This document shows, piece after piece, positions 15,034 to 23,336 of a DNA stretch of 64,000 bases (the first letter of the stretch is position 1; each line of letters opens with the position of its first letter). A model generated the notes under the pieces. That model made no database searches. It was not told where the DNA came from and worked only from the letters and a program-made list of their open reading frames with translations. The position numbers were made by a program, and so were the translations under genes. The DNA comes from Bradyrhizobium diazoefficiens (GTDB lineage: Bacteria > Pseudomonadota > Alphaproteobacteria > Rhizobiales > Xanthobacteraceae): assembly GCF_016616885.1 (NCBI RefSeq), contig NZ_CP067102.1, forward strand, positions 4,740,501 through 4,804,500. Reading direction: 5' to 3'.

Positions 15034-15702
15034 TCACGAGGCGTCGTACCCGAGCCACGGCCGCAGACTTCCGCGGCCCGCAAGCATGTCGAGATAGGCG
15101 GAGAACATGTCGGCCAGCCCGTCGGCATGACGCGCGATCTCCGCCTCGCTGCGCGGCGTTTCCGAGAACCGCTTGCCGACCTCGGCCAGCGTCGTCTTGA
15201 TCAGCTCCCCGGCGAGCTCGCGCGTCGCCTCCGAGGCCTTTGGCAGCGCCTCGCGCATGAAGGCTGCGACGATACCCTCGCCGGCCGCTCGTGCGTCCTG
15301 TGCCTCGGGCGCATCGCGATAGAGCGGCGCGGCATCGCTGAGCGCGCCGCGGATCGCAGCCTCCTCGCATTCGGAGCGGATGAAGGCGTGGACCAGCGCG
15401 CGCAGCCGCGCCGGTGGCGGCTTTGTCTGGTCCGCGAGAATGCCGCGCAGGAGCTCGCTCGTGCTTCGCCATTCGTCGCTCTGGAGGCGGAACAGGATCG
15501 CCGCCTTATTCGGAAAATACTGGTAGAGCGATCCGACGCTCACCCCGGCTCTCTCCGCCACCCGCGCAGTGGTGAAACGCTGCGCCCCTTCCTTCGCCAG
15601 GACCTGAACAGCGGCATCCAGAATGGCTGCCACCAGCTCGTTGGAGCGGGCCTGCTGCGGCTGTTTTCGTGAGGAAACTGAACGATTTCGACGATCGGCC
15701 AT
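15034..15702 (-). CDS. TetR/AcrR family repressor
   Basis: 222 aa. Helix-turn-helix at about residues 40-62 (FTTARVAERAGVSVGSLYQYFPNKAAIL), the classic TetR DNA-binding block, followed by a helical ligand domain. It diverges from the O-methyltransferase gene at 15800 with a 97-base gap that holds palindromic motifs, so it very likely controls that gene and itself. The ligand is unknown. Confidence 0.88.
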   Translation of the reverse strand: MADRRNRSVSSRKQPQQARSNELVAAILDAAVQVLAKEGAQRFTTARVAERAGVSVGSLYQYFPNKAAILFRLQSDEWRSTSELLRGILADQTKPPPARLRALVHAFIRSECEEAAIRGALSDAAPLYRDAPEAQDARAAGEGIVAAFMREALPKASEATRELAGELIKTTLAEVGKRFSETPRSEAEIARHADGLADMFSAYLDMLAGRGSLRPWLGYDAS

Positions 15703-15734
15703 GTGCGCTCGGGGGAATGCGAATAGGAAACACG

Positions 15735-15758
15735 ACGAATTAATCGTATTTCAATTCG
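15735..15758. promoter_or_regulatory. Candidate TetR operator between divergent genes
   Basis: ACGAATTAATCGT (15735-15747) is an imperfect palindrome with arms ACGA/TCGT, and CGAATT (15736) pairs with AATTCG (15753). Both lie in the only gap shared by the repressor and the methyltransferase genes. Confidence 0.45.
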
Positions 15759-15799
15759 CACGCAAGCCCACGCTTTGCGGCGAACTCTGGAGACACGAA

Positions 15800-16465
15800 A
15801 TGACCACCCTAACCATCACATCGCTTGCGCCGCTGCTGGATCGCCTGTTCGACCAGGACGAAGCGGCACGCGGCGCGACGCGAGCCGCCTTCGCCGACGT
15901 GAGCGACGCCGACCGCGCACAGATGATGCAGAGCAAGACCGAGTACCGCGACCTCTACACACGCCTGAAGGACGCCCCGCTCGCGGTCTCGCGCGAGACC
16001 GGCCACCTGCTCTACATGCTGGCGCGCAGCTCGCGCGCCAAGGTGATCGTCGAGTTCGGCACCTCGTTCGGCATCTCGACCCTGCACCTGGCCGCAGGCT
16101 TGCGCGACAATGGCGGGGGAAGGCTCATCACCAGCGAGTTCGAGCCGTCCAAGGCGGTGCTGGCGCGCGAAAACCTCAGGGACGGCGGGCTGATCGATCT
16201 CGTCGAAATCCGCGAAGGCGACGCGCTGAATACGCTGAGCAAGGATCTGCCCGATCAAATCGATCTCGTGCTGCTCGACGGCGCCAAGGCGCTCTACCCG
16301 GAGATCCTCGATCTGATCGAAGACCGTCTGAAGCCCGGTGCGATCATCGTCGCCGACAACGCCGACTTCAGCCCCGACTATCTCGCGCGCGTGCGCAAGC
16401 CCGGCAACGGCTACATGTCCACGCCCTTGGCCGAGGACGTCGAACTCACCGTGCGGATCAGCTAG
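15800..16465 (+). CDS. SAM-dependent O-methyltransferase (class I, COMT-like)
   Basis: 221 aa. VIVEFGTSFGISTLHLAAGL is SAM motif I, LITSEFEPSKAVLARENL motif II, and IDLVLLDGAKALYPEILDLIEDRLKPGAIIVADNADFSP matches the family's catalytic metal-binding region (D-G-x-K, D-N). Enzymes of this group methylate catechols or similar hydroxyls with a divalent metal. Divergent from the TetR repressor at 15702, which probably controls it in answer to the substrate or a related aromatic compound. Confidence 0.85.
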   Translation: MTTLTITSLAPLLDRLFDQDEAARGATRAAFADVSDADRAQMMQSKTEYRDLYTRLKDAPLAVSRETGHLLYMLARSSRAKVIVEFGTSFGISTLHLAAGLRDNGGGRLITSEFEPSKAVLARENLRDGGLIDLVEIREGDALNTLSKDLPDQIDLVLLDGAKALYPEILDLIEDRLKPGAIIVADNADFSPDYLARVRKPGNGYMSTPLAEDVELTVRIS

Positions 16466-16652
16466 CGCCGCATCGAACAGCCGCGCCCCCTCGGAGCCGC
16501 CGCGCAATTCGTCGCGCGGCGGCTTCGTGGTGTCGGCGACATGTCTGACAATCTCGCCCCTGATGTCATCCAGTTCCGCCCCTGTCGCAGTCTCGTCACT
16601 CACACGTGATATTTGCCCCCGGCAAAAGCATGTTGCGCGTGCTAAACATACC

Positions 16653-16664
16653 TACCGCGCGGTA
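16653..16664. promoter_or_regulatory. Perfect 12-bp palindrome, candidate TetR operator
   Basis: TACCGCGCGGTA, placed 29 bases before the SMR transporter start and preceded by CATACC. The pattern resembles operators of efflux-controlling TetR proteins. The repressor gene is the second gene of the same operon. Confidence 0.65.
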
Positions 16665-16693
16665 TCTTTCGCCGCGCCACGATCGAGTTCGCC

Positions 16694-17038
16694 ATGACGT
16701 CCGCCTTCAATGCCTATGCTGCGCTTGCTCTCGCCATCGTACTCGAGGTGACGGCGTCCGCCTTCCTGCAGCAGTCCGGCCAGTTCACGCGGCCCTGGCC
16801 GACGCTGGCGATGGTGCTGTTCTATGTCGCCTCGTTCTACGCGCTGTCGGTCGCGATCCGCGTTATCCCCCTGAGCATCGCCTATGCGATCTGGGGCGGG
16901 GTCGGCATCATCCTGACCGCCACCGTCTCCTTCGTGCTGTTCCGCCAGATGCTCGACGCCGCAGCCTTCGTCGGTATCGGGCTGATCGTCTCCGGAGTCG
17001 TGATCATCAACCTGTTCTCGCAGACGACGGCGCATTGA
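16694..17038 (+). CDS. SMR-family multidrug/cation exporter
   Basis: 114 aa with four membrane helices, the size of EmrE/QacE proteins. Helix 1 carries the essential Glu (LALAIVLEVTASAFLQQS), and PLSIAYAIWGGVGIILTATVSFVLF contains the A-Y-A-I-W-x-G signature. It works as a dimer exchanging protons for hydrophobic cations. Its stop overlaps the repressor start by one base (TGATG), so the two are translated together; a palindrome sits in the promoter region. Confidence 0.92.
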   Translation: MTSAFNAYAALALAIVLEVTASAFLQQSGQFTRPWPTLAMVLFYVASFYALSVAIRVIPLSIAYAIWGGVGIILTATVSFVLFRQMLDAAAFVGIGLIVSGVVIINLFSQTTAH

Positions 17039-17607
17039 TGCCGGCGAGCGGCTATACCCGCGCCAAGCAGCCCGAGCAGGTGCGGCGCGCCCTGCTCAAC
17101 CACGCTGCAGCCATCGCCATGGACCACGGCGTCGCCGGCGTCACGATGCAAGCGGTGGCAGCGGCGGCCGGCGTCACCAAGGGCGGGCTGTTTCATCATT
17201 TCGGAAGCAAGCAGGCGCTGATCGAGGGCCTGTTCGCCGATCTGCTCGCCCGCGTCGATGCCGAGATCGACGCAGCCATCGAAGCGGACCCGAAGCCACG
17301 CGGCAGCTTTACGCGCGCCTATGTCAATGCGGTGTTCACCGGCAAGGCGTTCGGCTTCGCCACGCCCTGGGCAGCACTGAGCATGGTGGTCGTCACCGAT
17401 CCGTCACTGCGCAAGCTCTGGAACGGCTGGATGAAGGCCCGCCTGAAACGCCACCGCGCCACCGATGCGGCGCCAGAGCTCCAGATCGTGCGTCTTGCCG
17501 CAGACGGCGCCTGGCTGTCCTTCGTCACGACGGGACAGACCCGCATGAACGCCGATTTGCGCGGCGTGCACGACCGCCTGATCGCGCAAACCCATCGGCG
17601 CGGGTAG
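17038..17607 (+). CDS. TetR family regulator of the SMR operon
   Basis: 189 aa. The helix-turn-helix is VTMQAVAAAAGVTKGGLFHHFGSKQALIEGLF (about residues 39-70), with the TetR_C-like helical domain after it. Start codon overlaps the transporter stop, implying coupled translation and autoregulation. Together with the upstream palindrome this makes a self-contained efflux module. Inducing compound unknown. Confidence 0.88.
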   Translation: MPASGYTRAKQPEQVRRALLNHAAAIAMDHGVAGVTMQAVAAAAGVTKGGLFHHFGSKQALIEGLFADLLARVDAEIDAAIEADPKPRGSFTRAYVNAVFTGKAFGFATPWAALSMVVVTDPSLRKLWNGWMKARLKRHRATDAAPELQIVRLAADGAWLSFVTTGQTRMNADLRGVHDRLIAQTHRRG

Positions 17608-17618
17608 CCGGGCGACGA

Positions 17619-17993
17619 CTACTGGCTCTGCGCCGGCTTGGGCGAATGCGGCTTGGATCGTGGTGATTTTGCGCCAGACTTCGGTGGAGCACCGGGCGGC
17701 GTATCGACCGACACCAGATAGGCCGCGAGCGCCTTGGCGCTGTCGGAGCTGGCCGAGTAATGGTCCGTCAGGAACCATGACAGCGTCAGGCTCATGCGCC
17801 CTTTCGCAAGGCCCCGCGGACTGCGATGGCAGGCTGTGCAACCGTCGGCGAACAGCTTGTCGGGCGATTTGCCGGCGTCGAGATTTTGCGCGGACGCAAG
17901 CGGCGCCGTCGACACGACGCTCGCTGCGGCAATAGTCCCAAGAATCACCAGAGGCGCGATGACCTCGCGCCCCGGTCGAATGAGCAATCTCAA
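17619..17993 (-). CDS. Small periplasmic cytochrome c-like protein
   Basis: 124 aa. Signal peptide about residues 1-35 (VIAPLVILGTIAAASVVSTAPLASAQ), one haem site CTACH (residues 52-56), then MSLTLSWFLTDHYSASSDSAKALAAYLVS, whose Met could be the sixth ligand, and a basic Pro/Ser/Lys tail. Single-haem class I fold is likely but shorter than usual. Convergent with the SMR-TetR operon. Electron partners unknown. Confidence 0.75.
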   Translation of the reverse strand: MRLLIRPGREVIAPLVILGTIAAASVVSTAPLASAQNLDAGKSPDKLFADGCTACHRSPRGLAKGRMSLTLSWFLTDHYSASSDSAKALAAYLVSVDTPPGAPPKSGAKSPRSKPHSPKPAQSQ

Positions 17994-18020
17994 TGTCGTC
18001 CCCTAGCCCGCGCGTCGCGA

Positions 18021-18188
18021 TTACGCCGCCAGCAACTGATCGAACTCTGGCGGAGTATAGGCCTTGCCATCCTGATCGGTGATGACGACCCGCCACCCTT
18101 CGCTCGCCCAAACCTTCGCCTTCGCCACGATGAGCAACCGGCTCTCGCGGGCAAAACTGCACTTCTCATTATCGCGTTCTGCGATCAT
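18021..18188 (-). CDS. Small hypothetical protein (55 aa)
   Basis: Start chosen at 18188 (MIAERDNEKCSFARESRLLIVAKAKVWASEGWRVVITDQDGKAY). The compact alternating pattern and the closing PPEFDQLLAA suggest a real small folded protein; short proteins with W-x-V-x-I-x-D-x-x-G-x-x-Y are frequent in Bradyrhizobium. The longer frame up to 18359 has the biased composition of non-coding reading and is left out. Function unknown. Confidence 0.55.
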   Translation of the reverse strand: MIAERDNEKCSFARESRLLIVAKAKVWASEGWRVVITDQDGKAYTPPEFDQLLAA

Positions 18189-18354
18189 TTTATAGGCCAA
18201 TGCGCATCCCCTTGCGTTGCCCTGCACCCGTTCTCGTCGTGGCAGCGGGCTTTGGCGGCAATTCGCCGGGAGCATGGCAATTTGGTGCCCTCCGCGGCAG
18301 CATTGTGCGCCGGCACCGGTTCCAACCGAGCGACCGGGGTCAATACGCCGCATC

Positions 18355-18562
18355 ATCAATGAGATTCTGCTTGCCGGGAGCTTGTTCGCCGCCGTGCGAG
18401 TAACCGCGCAGATCTACAATCCGCGCCGCGACCGCCTCCGGACAGGCGGGGCAGTGCTATGCCAATCCCTATGCGGTGCGGAGCCCCGTAGCCGGGCTCC
18501 GGCCCATCGCCGCCGCGACGGAACCGATCATGCCCAGCGATCCGCTCAGTGGACGCGGATGA
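18355..18562 (+). pseudogene. Possible frameshifted small exported protein
   Basis: One frame from 18355 reads INEILLAGSLFAAVRVTAQ, like a signal peptide; about 40 bases later a different frame reads GQCYANPYAVRSPVAGLRPIAAATEPIMPSDPLSG to a stop at 18562, which looks like coding sequence but has no start of its own. A frameshift near 18420-18440 would join them. The remaining part of the gap 18189-18354 shows no gene. Confidence 0.3.
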
Positions 18563-18824
18563 TGTGTGGACGGCCGAGATCAATCAAGCCCTGCACAGCC
18601 GACAGACGGTCGTCCAGAGCAGCAATGGTGAGCAACAAATTGTTGCGGCGCTCGTCGAGCAGACCCATCTCGGCGCCGGAGAGTTTTGTGCTCGTCCGCT
18701 CCTTGTGGATGCTGTCGAGGGATTTGCGCAAACTGGCAATCAGGCCGGCCAGTTGCTTGGCCTCTTTGGTCATCGATCGCTTCGCGACATTTTGGCGGCG
18801 CGACTCCGCCTGACTCTGTTTCAT
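18546..18824 (-). CDS. Small helical hypothetical protein (92 aa)
   Basis: ATG at 18824 is preceded by GGGAGGA, a strong site. Basic N-terminus (MKQSQAESRRQNVAKRSMTKEAKQ), then two amphipathic helices (LAGLIASLRKSLDSIHKERT and LDERRNNLLLTIAALDDRLSAVQGLIDL) that suggest a helical hairpin. No family recognised; cytoplasmic. Its 3' end overlaps the putative frameshifted gene on the other strand. Confidence 0.6.
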   Translation of the reverse strand: MKQSQAESRRQNVAKRSMTKEAKQLAGLIASLRKSLDSIHKERTSTKLSGAEMGLLDERRNNLLLTIAALDDRLSAVQGLIDLGRPHIIRVH

Positions 18825-18954
18825 TTCATCCTCCCGTTGCCCCGCTGCCCCGAGTGGATGCTTACAGCTTTGAATACACATATTACGATCGATGAAATCT
18901 GCCCGCGAAGAACTTCCTTAAATTGTAAGCGCACGGAACCTGGGCAACCCAAGC

Positions 18955-18978
18955 AAAAGCCCGGCGCGAAGGCCGGGC
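18955..18978 (-). terminator. Rho-independent terminator of SH3 protein gene
   Basis: Six-base GC stem (GCCCGG / CCGGGC) with an 8-nt loop followed on the minus strand by UUUU, 16 bases beyond the stop at 18994. On the plus strand it is followed by UUU and could work weakly both ways. Confidence 0.8.
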
Positions 18979-18993
18979 TTTCGTTGGCAAATG

Positions 18994-19980
18994 CTAGTGC
19001 TTCTCGTGACCGCCGCCGGGGCCGCCGCCGTGCGGGGCCGCATTGATATGCGGAGCGCCGCCGCCTCCGCCGGGATGCGGCATCGCAGGTGCAGGCGCAG
19101 CCGCTCGCGGCGCCGGCATCTGCGCATGTGCATTCATCGGCGCACCATGGCTGATATTCGGCTGAGCGACATGTGGCATCGCTGGCCGGGCCGCCGGCGC
19201 AGCCGACACACGCGGTGCCTCATGCGCGCGTGCCATCGGTTGCGCGCGCACCGCGGTCGGTTGCGTGCGTGCGGCGGCGCGGCTTGCCGCCTGTTCGTGC
19301 ATCATGCGCGCCTGCGCGTCACGGGGATTGCGACCCTGCACCGCGGTCCTCTCGTTGACGAAACGCTGGCGCCGTTCGACACGATTCCGATCGATGCCCA
19401 GCGCAGCGTCGCGCCTTGCGATGGCCGCATCATGCCGCGCCGTCGCGGCATCACGGCCGGAAATCGCGACATTGCCCTTGGCATGCACGTCGCGGCCCAG
19501 CGCGACCGCAGCGTCACGCGTCGCCGCGCGACCGATCCGGGCCGCGCGCGGGTCGATTGTCAGCCGCGTCGCGAAACGCTCATGCGAGGTCCAGTAATTA
19601 TTCCAGTAGGCTTGGCGGCGATACCAGGGGCGACCCTCGTAATAGCTCGACCAGTACGAGCTCAGCACGAAGGGGACGACGGGCACGTCGACCTCGTCGG
19701 CATAGTCAGGCAGATAGACGTAGTGATTGCGGTAGAGATATTCGAGATATTGCGACGACACCCAGCCGCGGTCGTCGGAGAAGCTCACGTCGCACCAGGC
19801 ATTGCCACGCAGGCAACCATGAATGTTGACGCGGGCGCCCTCGGGGACGCGATCGACGAGGGGAAAGCCCGCTCCCGGGCCGGCGCGCAGACCGGTCGAG
19901 ACGGTAACGATGCCCGGCGCGGCCAATGCGGCCGTCGGCGCGAGCAGCAATGCGGCAACTAAAGCGGTTCTCAATCTCAT
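18994..19980 (-). CDS. Exported bacterial SH3-domain protein
   Basis: 328 aa from MRLRTALVAALLLAPTAALA (signal peptide), with GAGGAGG upstream. An SH3b domain follows directly (VTVSTGLRAGPGAGFPLVDRVPEGARVNIHGCLRGNAWCDVSFSDDRGWVSSQYLEY, about residues 22-80), then a Tyr/Pro region with YLPDY and SSYWSSYYEGRPWYRRQAYW, a basic Ala/Arg/Asp helical repeat region, and an Ala/Pro/His/Gly tail ending GGGHEKH. SH3b domains often bind cell-wall peptides. Likely periplasmic or envelope associated; role unknown. A clear terminator follows. Confidence 0.8.
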   Translation of the reverse strand: MRLRTALVAALLLAPTAALAAPGIVTVSTGLRAGPGAGFPLVDRVPEGARVNIHGCLRGNAWCDVSFSDDRGWVSSQYLEYLYRNHYVYLPDYADEVDVPVVPFVLSSYWSSYYEGRPWYRRQAYWNNYWTSHERFATRLTIDPRAARIGRAATRDAAVALGRDVHAKGNVAISGRDAATARHDAAIARRDAALGIDRNRVERRQRFVNERTAVQGRNPRDAQARMMHEQAASRAAARTQPTAVRAQPMARAHEAPRVSAAPAARPAMPHVAQPNISHGAPMNAHAQMPAPRAAAPAPAMPHPGGGGGAPHINAAPHGGGPGGGHEKH

Positions 19981-20120
19981 GGCGTAGTCCTCCTCTGAGA
20001 GGCGGAACGCGCGAGCGGATCGAAGCGTTCCGCGCGCAAAGGCCGCAGCAGCCAAAAGATTAAGAGGCGCGCCGCGCCCGCAGTTCAATATTCATCCGCC
20101 ATTCATCGACGCAGCGCGTT

Positions 20121-22043
20121 TCACCTCTGCCGCAACATGAAGGCGTCGAAATATGCTGCGAGCGCAGCGAAATCATTGAGCGGCAACACCTGCGCGACAT
20201 ATTGATCCGGCCGCACCACGACCATGCAGCCGGCCTTCCGATCGATGCCGCGCATGGCGAAAACGTCGTGACCGCTCTTGAGATCCGGACAGAACATCTT
20301 TTCGTAGTCGAGCAAGCCGTAGCGCCCTTTGCGCGGCAGTAGCAGCGTTGGCATCGCCTCGATCGTGAGCGCGCGATGGTCCTGTTGAAACACCGCACGC
20401 AGATCGATCACGGCATCGATGTCGCCACCGGCCGGCGTGTATTGTCTGAGCGGCGATTCCCTGGCTTCAGCGAGGAAATTGCACAGCGCGCGAATGGCGG
20501 ATCCGGCCGCCGCCGGATCTTCGGCGCCGGAGAACGCGTAGATTCGGAAACGGCCATCGGCCTGCGCCGCGTGGCCGAGATGAACAGGCTTGGCATCCCC
20601 AAGCCGGATCACTCGCGCCGAATGGAAGCGCTTGCCGATGACGAGGCCTTGCGCGAGATGCTGATGTGAGGCTGCGCCGGTCAGGATCGATGGCGTGTAA
20701 TGCGTCGCCGTGCCCGCGGTGTAACGGCCGTGCCTGACGAAATAATCCTGCGTCTTGGCGGCATCGGCTCCGCCGGCTTTCGCTGCGGAGGCGAGAATCC
20801 CGGCCCATTCACGATCGAAATCGATCAGCTCCTTCGCCACCGCCTGCCGCTCGGCCGAATAGGAATGCAGCAGGCTCGGTGCACTCTGCTTCCGTAGCAC
20901 GGCTGCAAGCTTCCAGCCGAGGTTGAAGGCGTCCTGCATCGAGACGTTCATGCCCTGCCCCGCCTTCGGGCTATGGGTATGACAGGCATCGCCGGCGATG
21001 AAGATCCGCGGCAGGCGCGTGTTGATCTCGGCTTCCGGCACGTCATCGAACTTGTCGGTCAGGCGTTGGCCGATCTCGTAGACCGACCACCAGGCGATCT
21101 CTTTCACCTCGAGCGTATGCGGCTTCAGGATCCGCTGTGCTTTCGCAATCACGTCTTCGGCCGTGATGTTGCGGTTGGCCACGCGCTCGCCGACGTCGAG
21201 TTTTGCCAGCTCGACATAGAGGCGAACCATGTAGCCGCCCTCACGTGGAATGATGAGAAGGCTGCCGTCCTTCGCCGACTGGATCAGGGCCTTGAAGCGG
21301 ATGTCCGGGAAATCGGTCACCGCCAGCACGTCCATCACGCCCCAGGCGTGATTTGCGGAATCGCCATGCAGCTCGCGGCCGATCGATTTGCGCACCATGC
21401 TGCGCGCGCCATCGCAACCGACGACGTAGCGCGCCGTGATGGTCTCGACCTTGCCCTCGCTTCCGGCATCGACGCGTTCGAGACGCACGGTCACGGCATG
21501 GTCGGCCGGTCCCGCGGCCGGATCGACCTGGAGGTCGAGCAGACGCCTTGCGTAATAGGGCTCGAGCTTGGCCGGCGACTTTCGCATGACGTCGAGAAAA
21601 CCGTCATGGATGCGGGCCTGGTTGAGGATGACGTGCGGGAATTCCGACAGCCCATCCTCGACGTCCTGCACCCGGCCGCTGCGGACGATCTTCTCCGGCG
21701 CGCCCTCGTCCGGCTTCCAGAACGTCGTCTCGTTGACCCAATAGGCTTCCTTCAGCACGCGCTCGCTGAAGCCATAGGCGTGGAACATCTCCATGGTGCG
21801 GCAGGCGACGCCGTCGGCCTGGCCGACCGCGAGCCGGCCCGGCTTCTGCTCGACGATGCAGGTCTTGATGTCTGGGAATTGCGCAAGCTGGGCCGCCAGC
21901 GTCAGGCCCGCAGGGCCACAGCCGACGACGAGGACATCGACCTCGCCAGGCACGGCGCCGACAGCGCCGGAGGCCTGAATGCGCTCGGCGGGATCTGCAA
22001 TTTCAGGATCGCCCGGCTGGAATCCATTGAGATGGAATTGCAT
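20121..22043 (-). CDS. mobA: 3-hydroxybenzoate 4-monooxygenase
   Basis: 640 aa FAD monooxygenase matching MobA of Comamonas from its first residues (MQFHLNGFQPGDP). GCGPAGLTL binds the FAD ADP moiety, VGCDGARS is the DG motif, and GDACHTHSPKAGQGMN the second FAD motif; a thioredoxin-like C-terminal domain follows. It converts 3-hydroxybenzoate to protocatechuate using NADPH and O2, in the cytoplasm. MQFHLN at 22043 with GAGAGG upstream is the preferred start. The MarR gene diverges from it, as MobR controls mobA in Comamonas, so the pair is probably an inducible module. No ring-cleavage genes are in the window. Confidence 0.85.
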   Translation of the reverse strand: MQFHLNGFQPGDPEIADPAERIQASGAVGAVPGEVDVLVVGCGPAGLTLAAQLAQFPDIKTCIVEQKPGRLAVGQADGVACRTMEMFHAYGFSERVLKEAYWVNETTFWKPDEGAPEKIVRSGRVQDVEDGLSEFPHVILNQARIHDGFLDVMRKSPAKLEPYYARRLLDLQVDPAAGPADHAVTVRLERVDAGSEGKVETITARYVVGCDGARSMVRKSIGRELHGDSANHAWGVMDVLAVTDFPDIRFKALIQSAKDGSLLIIPREGGYMVRLYVELAKLDVGERVANRNITAEDVIAKAQRILKPHTLEVKEIAWWSVYEIGQRLTDKFDDVPEAEINTRLPRIFIAGDACHTHSPKAGQGMNVSMQDAFNLGWKLAAVLRKQSAPSLLHSYSAERQAVAKELIDFDREWAGILASAAKAGGADAAKTQDYFVRHGRYTAGTATHYTPSILTGAASHQHLAQGLVIGKRFHSARVIRLGDAKPVHLGHAAQADGRFRIYAFSGAEDPAAAGSAIRALCNFLAEARESPLRQYTPAGGDIDAVIDLRAVFQQDHRALTIEAMPTLLLPRKGRYGLLDYEKMFCPDLKSGHDVFAMRGIDRKAGCMVVVRPDQYVAQVLPLNDFAALAAYFDAFMLRQR

Positions 22044-22078
22044 GAGCACCTCTCCCGCCAACGTCTTGTCCGATATTG

Positions 22079-22104
22079 ATCAGTATGCTGACTATCAGTA
22101 TACT
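22079..22104. promoter_or_regulatory. Candidate MarR operator between mobA and regulator
   Basis: ATCAGTAT occurs twice in direct orientation (22079 and 22094), and AGTATACT at 22097-22104 is a perfect 8-bp palindrome. The site lies 36 bases from the mobA start and 43 from the regulator start. Confidence 0.55.
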
Positions 22105-22146
22105 TGTCAACGATCGTCCACCGTCCCTGCCCTCACGGAGAATCCG

Positions 22147-22605
22147 GTGAAAGACAACAACGACATGCCCGGCCATCTGGCGCGGCGGTTCCAGCAGATC
22201 GCGGTGGCGGTATTCCTGGCCGAGGTCGGCGAAGCCGGCTTCGACCTCACCCCGGTGCAGTACGCAGCGCTTGCGACCATCAAGGCCAATCCGGGGCTCG
22301 ACCAGGTCACGCTCGCTGGATTGATCGCCTATGACCGGACCACCATCACCGGCGTGGTCGATCGCCTCGTGCAGAAGGGCCTCACCGAGCGGCGCTCCAG
22401 TAGCCGCGACCGCCGCGCCCGCGAGCTCGAGATCACCGACGAGGGCCGCCGCACGTTGCGCAAGATCACGCCCGCGGTCGAATCCGCCCAGCAGGTCATG
22501 CTGCGCGGCCTCAGCACCAAGGAAGGCGAGGAGCTGATGCGGCTGTTGCGCAAGGCCATCGCCGCCGGCAACGCGCTCAGCCGCGCGCCCTTGCGCGAGG
22601 GCTGA
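22147..22605 (+). CDS. MarR family regulator (MobR-like)
   Basis: 152 aa with a GTG start at 22147 preceded by GGAG. The winged helix is FDLTPVQYAALATIKANPGLDQVTLAGLIAYDRTTITGVVDRLVQKGLTERRSSSRDRRARELEITDEGR (about residues 40-110), including the wing D-R-R. Divergent from mobA with a repeated ATCAGTAT motif between them; by analogy with MobR of Comamonas it likely represses mobA until 3-hydroxybenzoate binds. That ligand is inferred from context. Confidence 0.85.
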   Translation: MKDNNDMPGHLARRFQQIAVAVFLAEVGEAGFDLTPVQYAALATIKANPGLDQVTLAGLIAYDRTTITGVVDRLVQKGLTERRSSSRDRRARELEITDEGRRTLRKITPAVESAQQVMLRGLSTKEGEELMRLLRKAIAAGNALSRAPLREG

Positions 22606-22607
22606 AG

Positions 22608-22660
22608 CGTTTTCGAGCAAAGTGGATACCGGTTCGCGTCAAGAAAATGCGTCAAGTGGA
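22608..22660. repeat. Short dispersed repeat (GTGGATACCGGTTCGCGT type)
   Basis: GCGTTTTCGAGCAAAGTGG followed by ATACCGGTTCGCGT and an AAAATGCGTC arm. GCGTTTTC and AAAATGCG arms form an imperfect inverted repeat. I recall this motif as a common intergenic repeat in Rhizobiales; only one copy is seen here. Confidence 0.5.
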
Positions 22661-22790
22661 AAAGCCACGACCCCGCATTTTTGTCCGTATTTGTCGCAGC
22701 CCCGCGAAACCAGGAACTAACCTTCAGTTGCTACCATCGGCCCAATTCGGCGCTTTCACGCGCGATTAACTTTTCCGGTTTGGAGTTCGG

Positions 22791-23225
22791 ATGTTCAGGT
22801 TCGTCATTGCCGCTGCAGTCATCGCGCTCTCCACCGGTCATGCGCTCGCGAACGGGCACGGCGGCGGCGAAGCCCCTGCTGCGCCAAAGGCCGAGACGGT
22901 GCCCGCACCCGCGCGCTACGTTCTGACCAAGCAGGGCCCCAAGCTCGTCGATCTCAAGGGCATGACGCTCTACTTCTATGCGCGCGACACCAGCGGCAAG
23001 ACGTCGAGCTGTGACGGCAAATGCGCTGAGGCCTGGATTCCACTGGCTGCTCCCGCAAATGCCCAGGCGACCGGCGATTTCACGCCGATTACCCGCAATG
23101 ACGGCAGCAAGATGTGGGCCTTCCGCTACCGCCCGCTCTACACGTCAGTGGCCGACAAGGCGCCGGGCGAAGCCAATGGCACAGCCACGACGTTGCAATG
23201 GCGCATCGCTCGGCCCGAGGATTAA
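22791..23225 (+). CDS. Exported protein of the secreted-repeat (COG4315) family
   Basis: 144 aa. Signal peptide MFRFVIAAAVIALSTGHALANG, a short Ala/Pro linker, then one unit of the family repeat: LVDLKGMTLYFYARDTSGKTSSCDGKCAEAWIPLAAP, where the two Cys are conserved, followed by a second half, TPITRNDGSKMWAFRYRPLYTSVAD. Members are periplasmic or lipoproteins of unknown function. GGAG upstream fixes the start. Confidence 0.8.
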   Translation: MFRFVIAAAVIALSTGHALANGHGGGEAPAAPKAETVPAPARYVLTKQGPKLVDLKGMTLYFYARDTSGKTSSCDGKCAEAWIPLAAPANAQATGDFTPITRNDGSKMWAFRYRPLYTSVADKAPGEANGTATTLQWRIARPED

Positions 23226-23336
23226 GGCTGGAACGGCGCGCGTCCGTCACCGCCCGACGTGCCCGTGAGCTTCGCATGCGCTGCGGAATCGGCCGAGGCG
23301 TAATTCACCTCCGAGCGACAGGTCAGGTCGGCTGCC

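Noticed and set aside
18217..18813. 198-codon plus-strand frame
   Set aside because: Overlaps a better-supported minus-strand gene with a strong ribosome binding site; composition is not protein-like.
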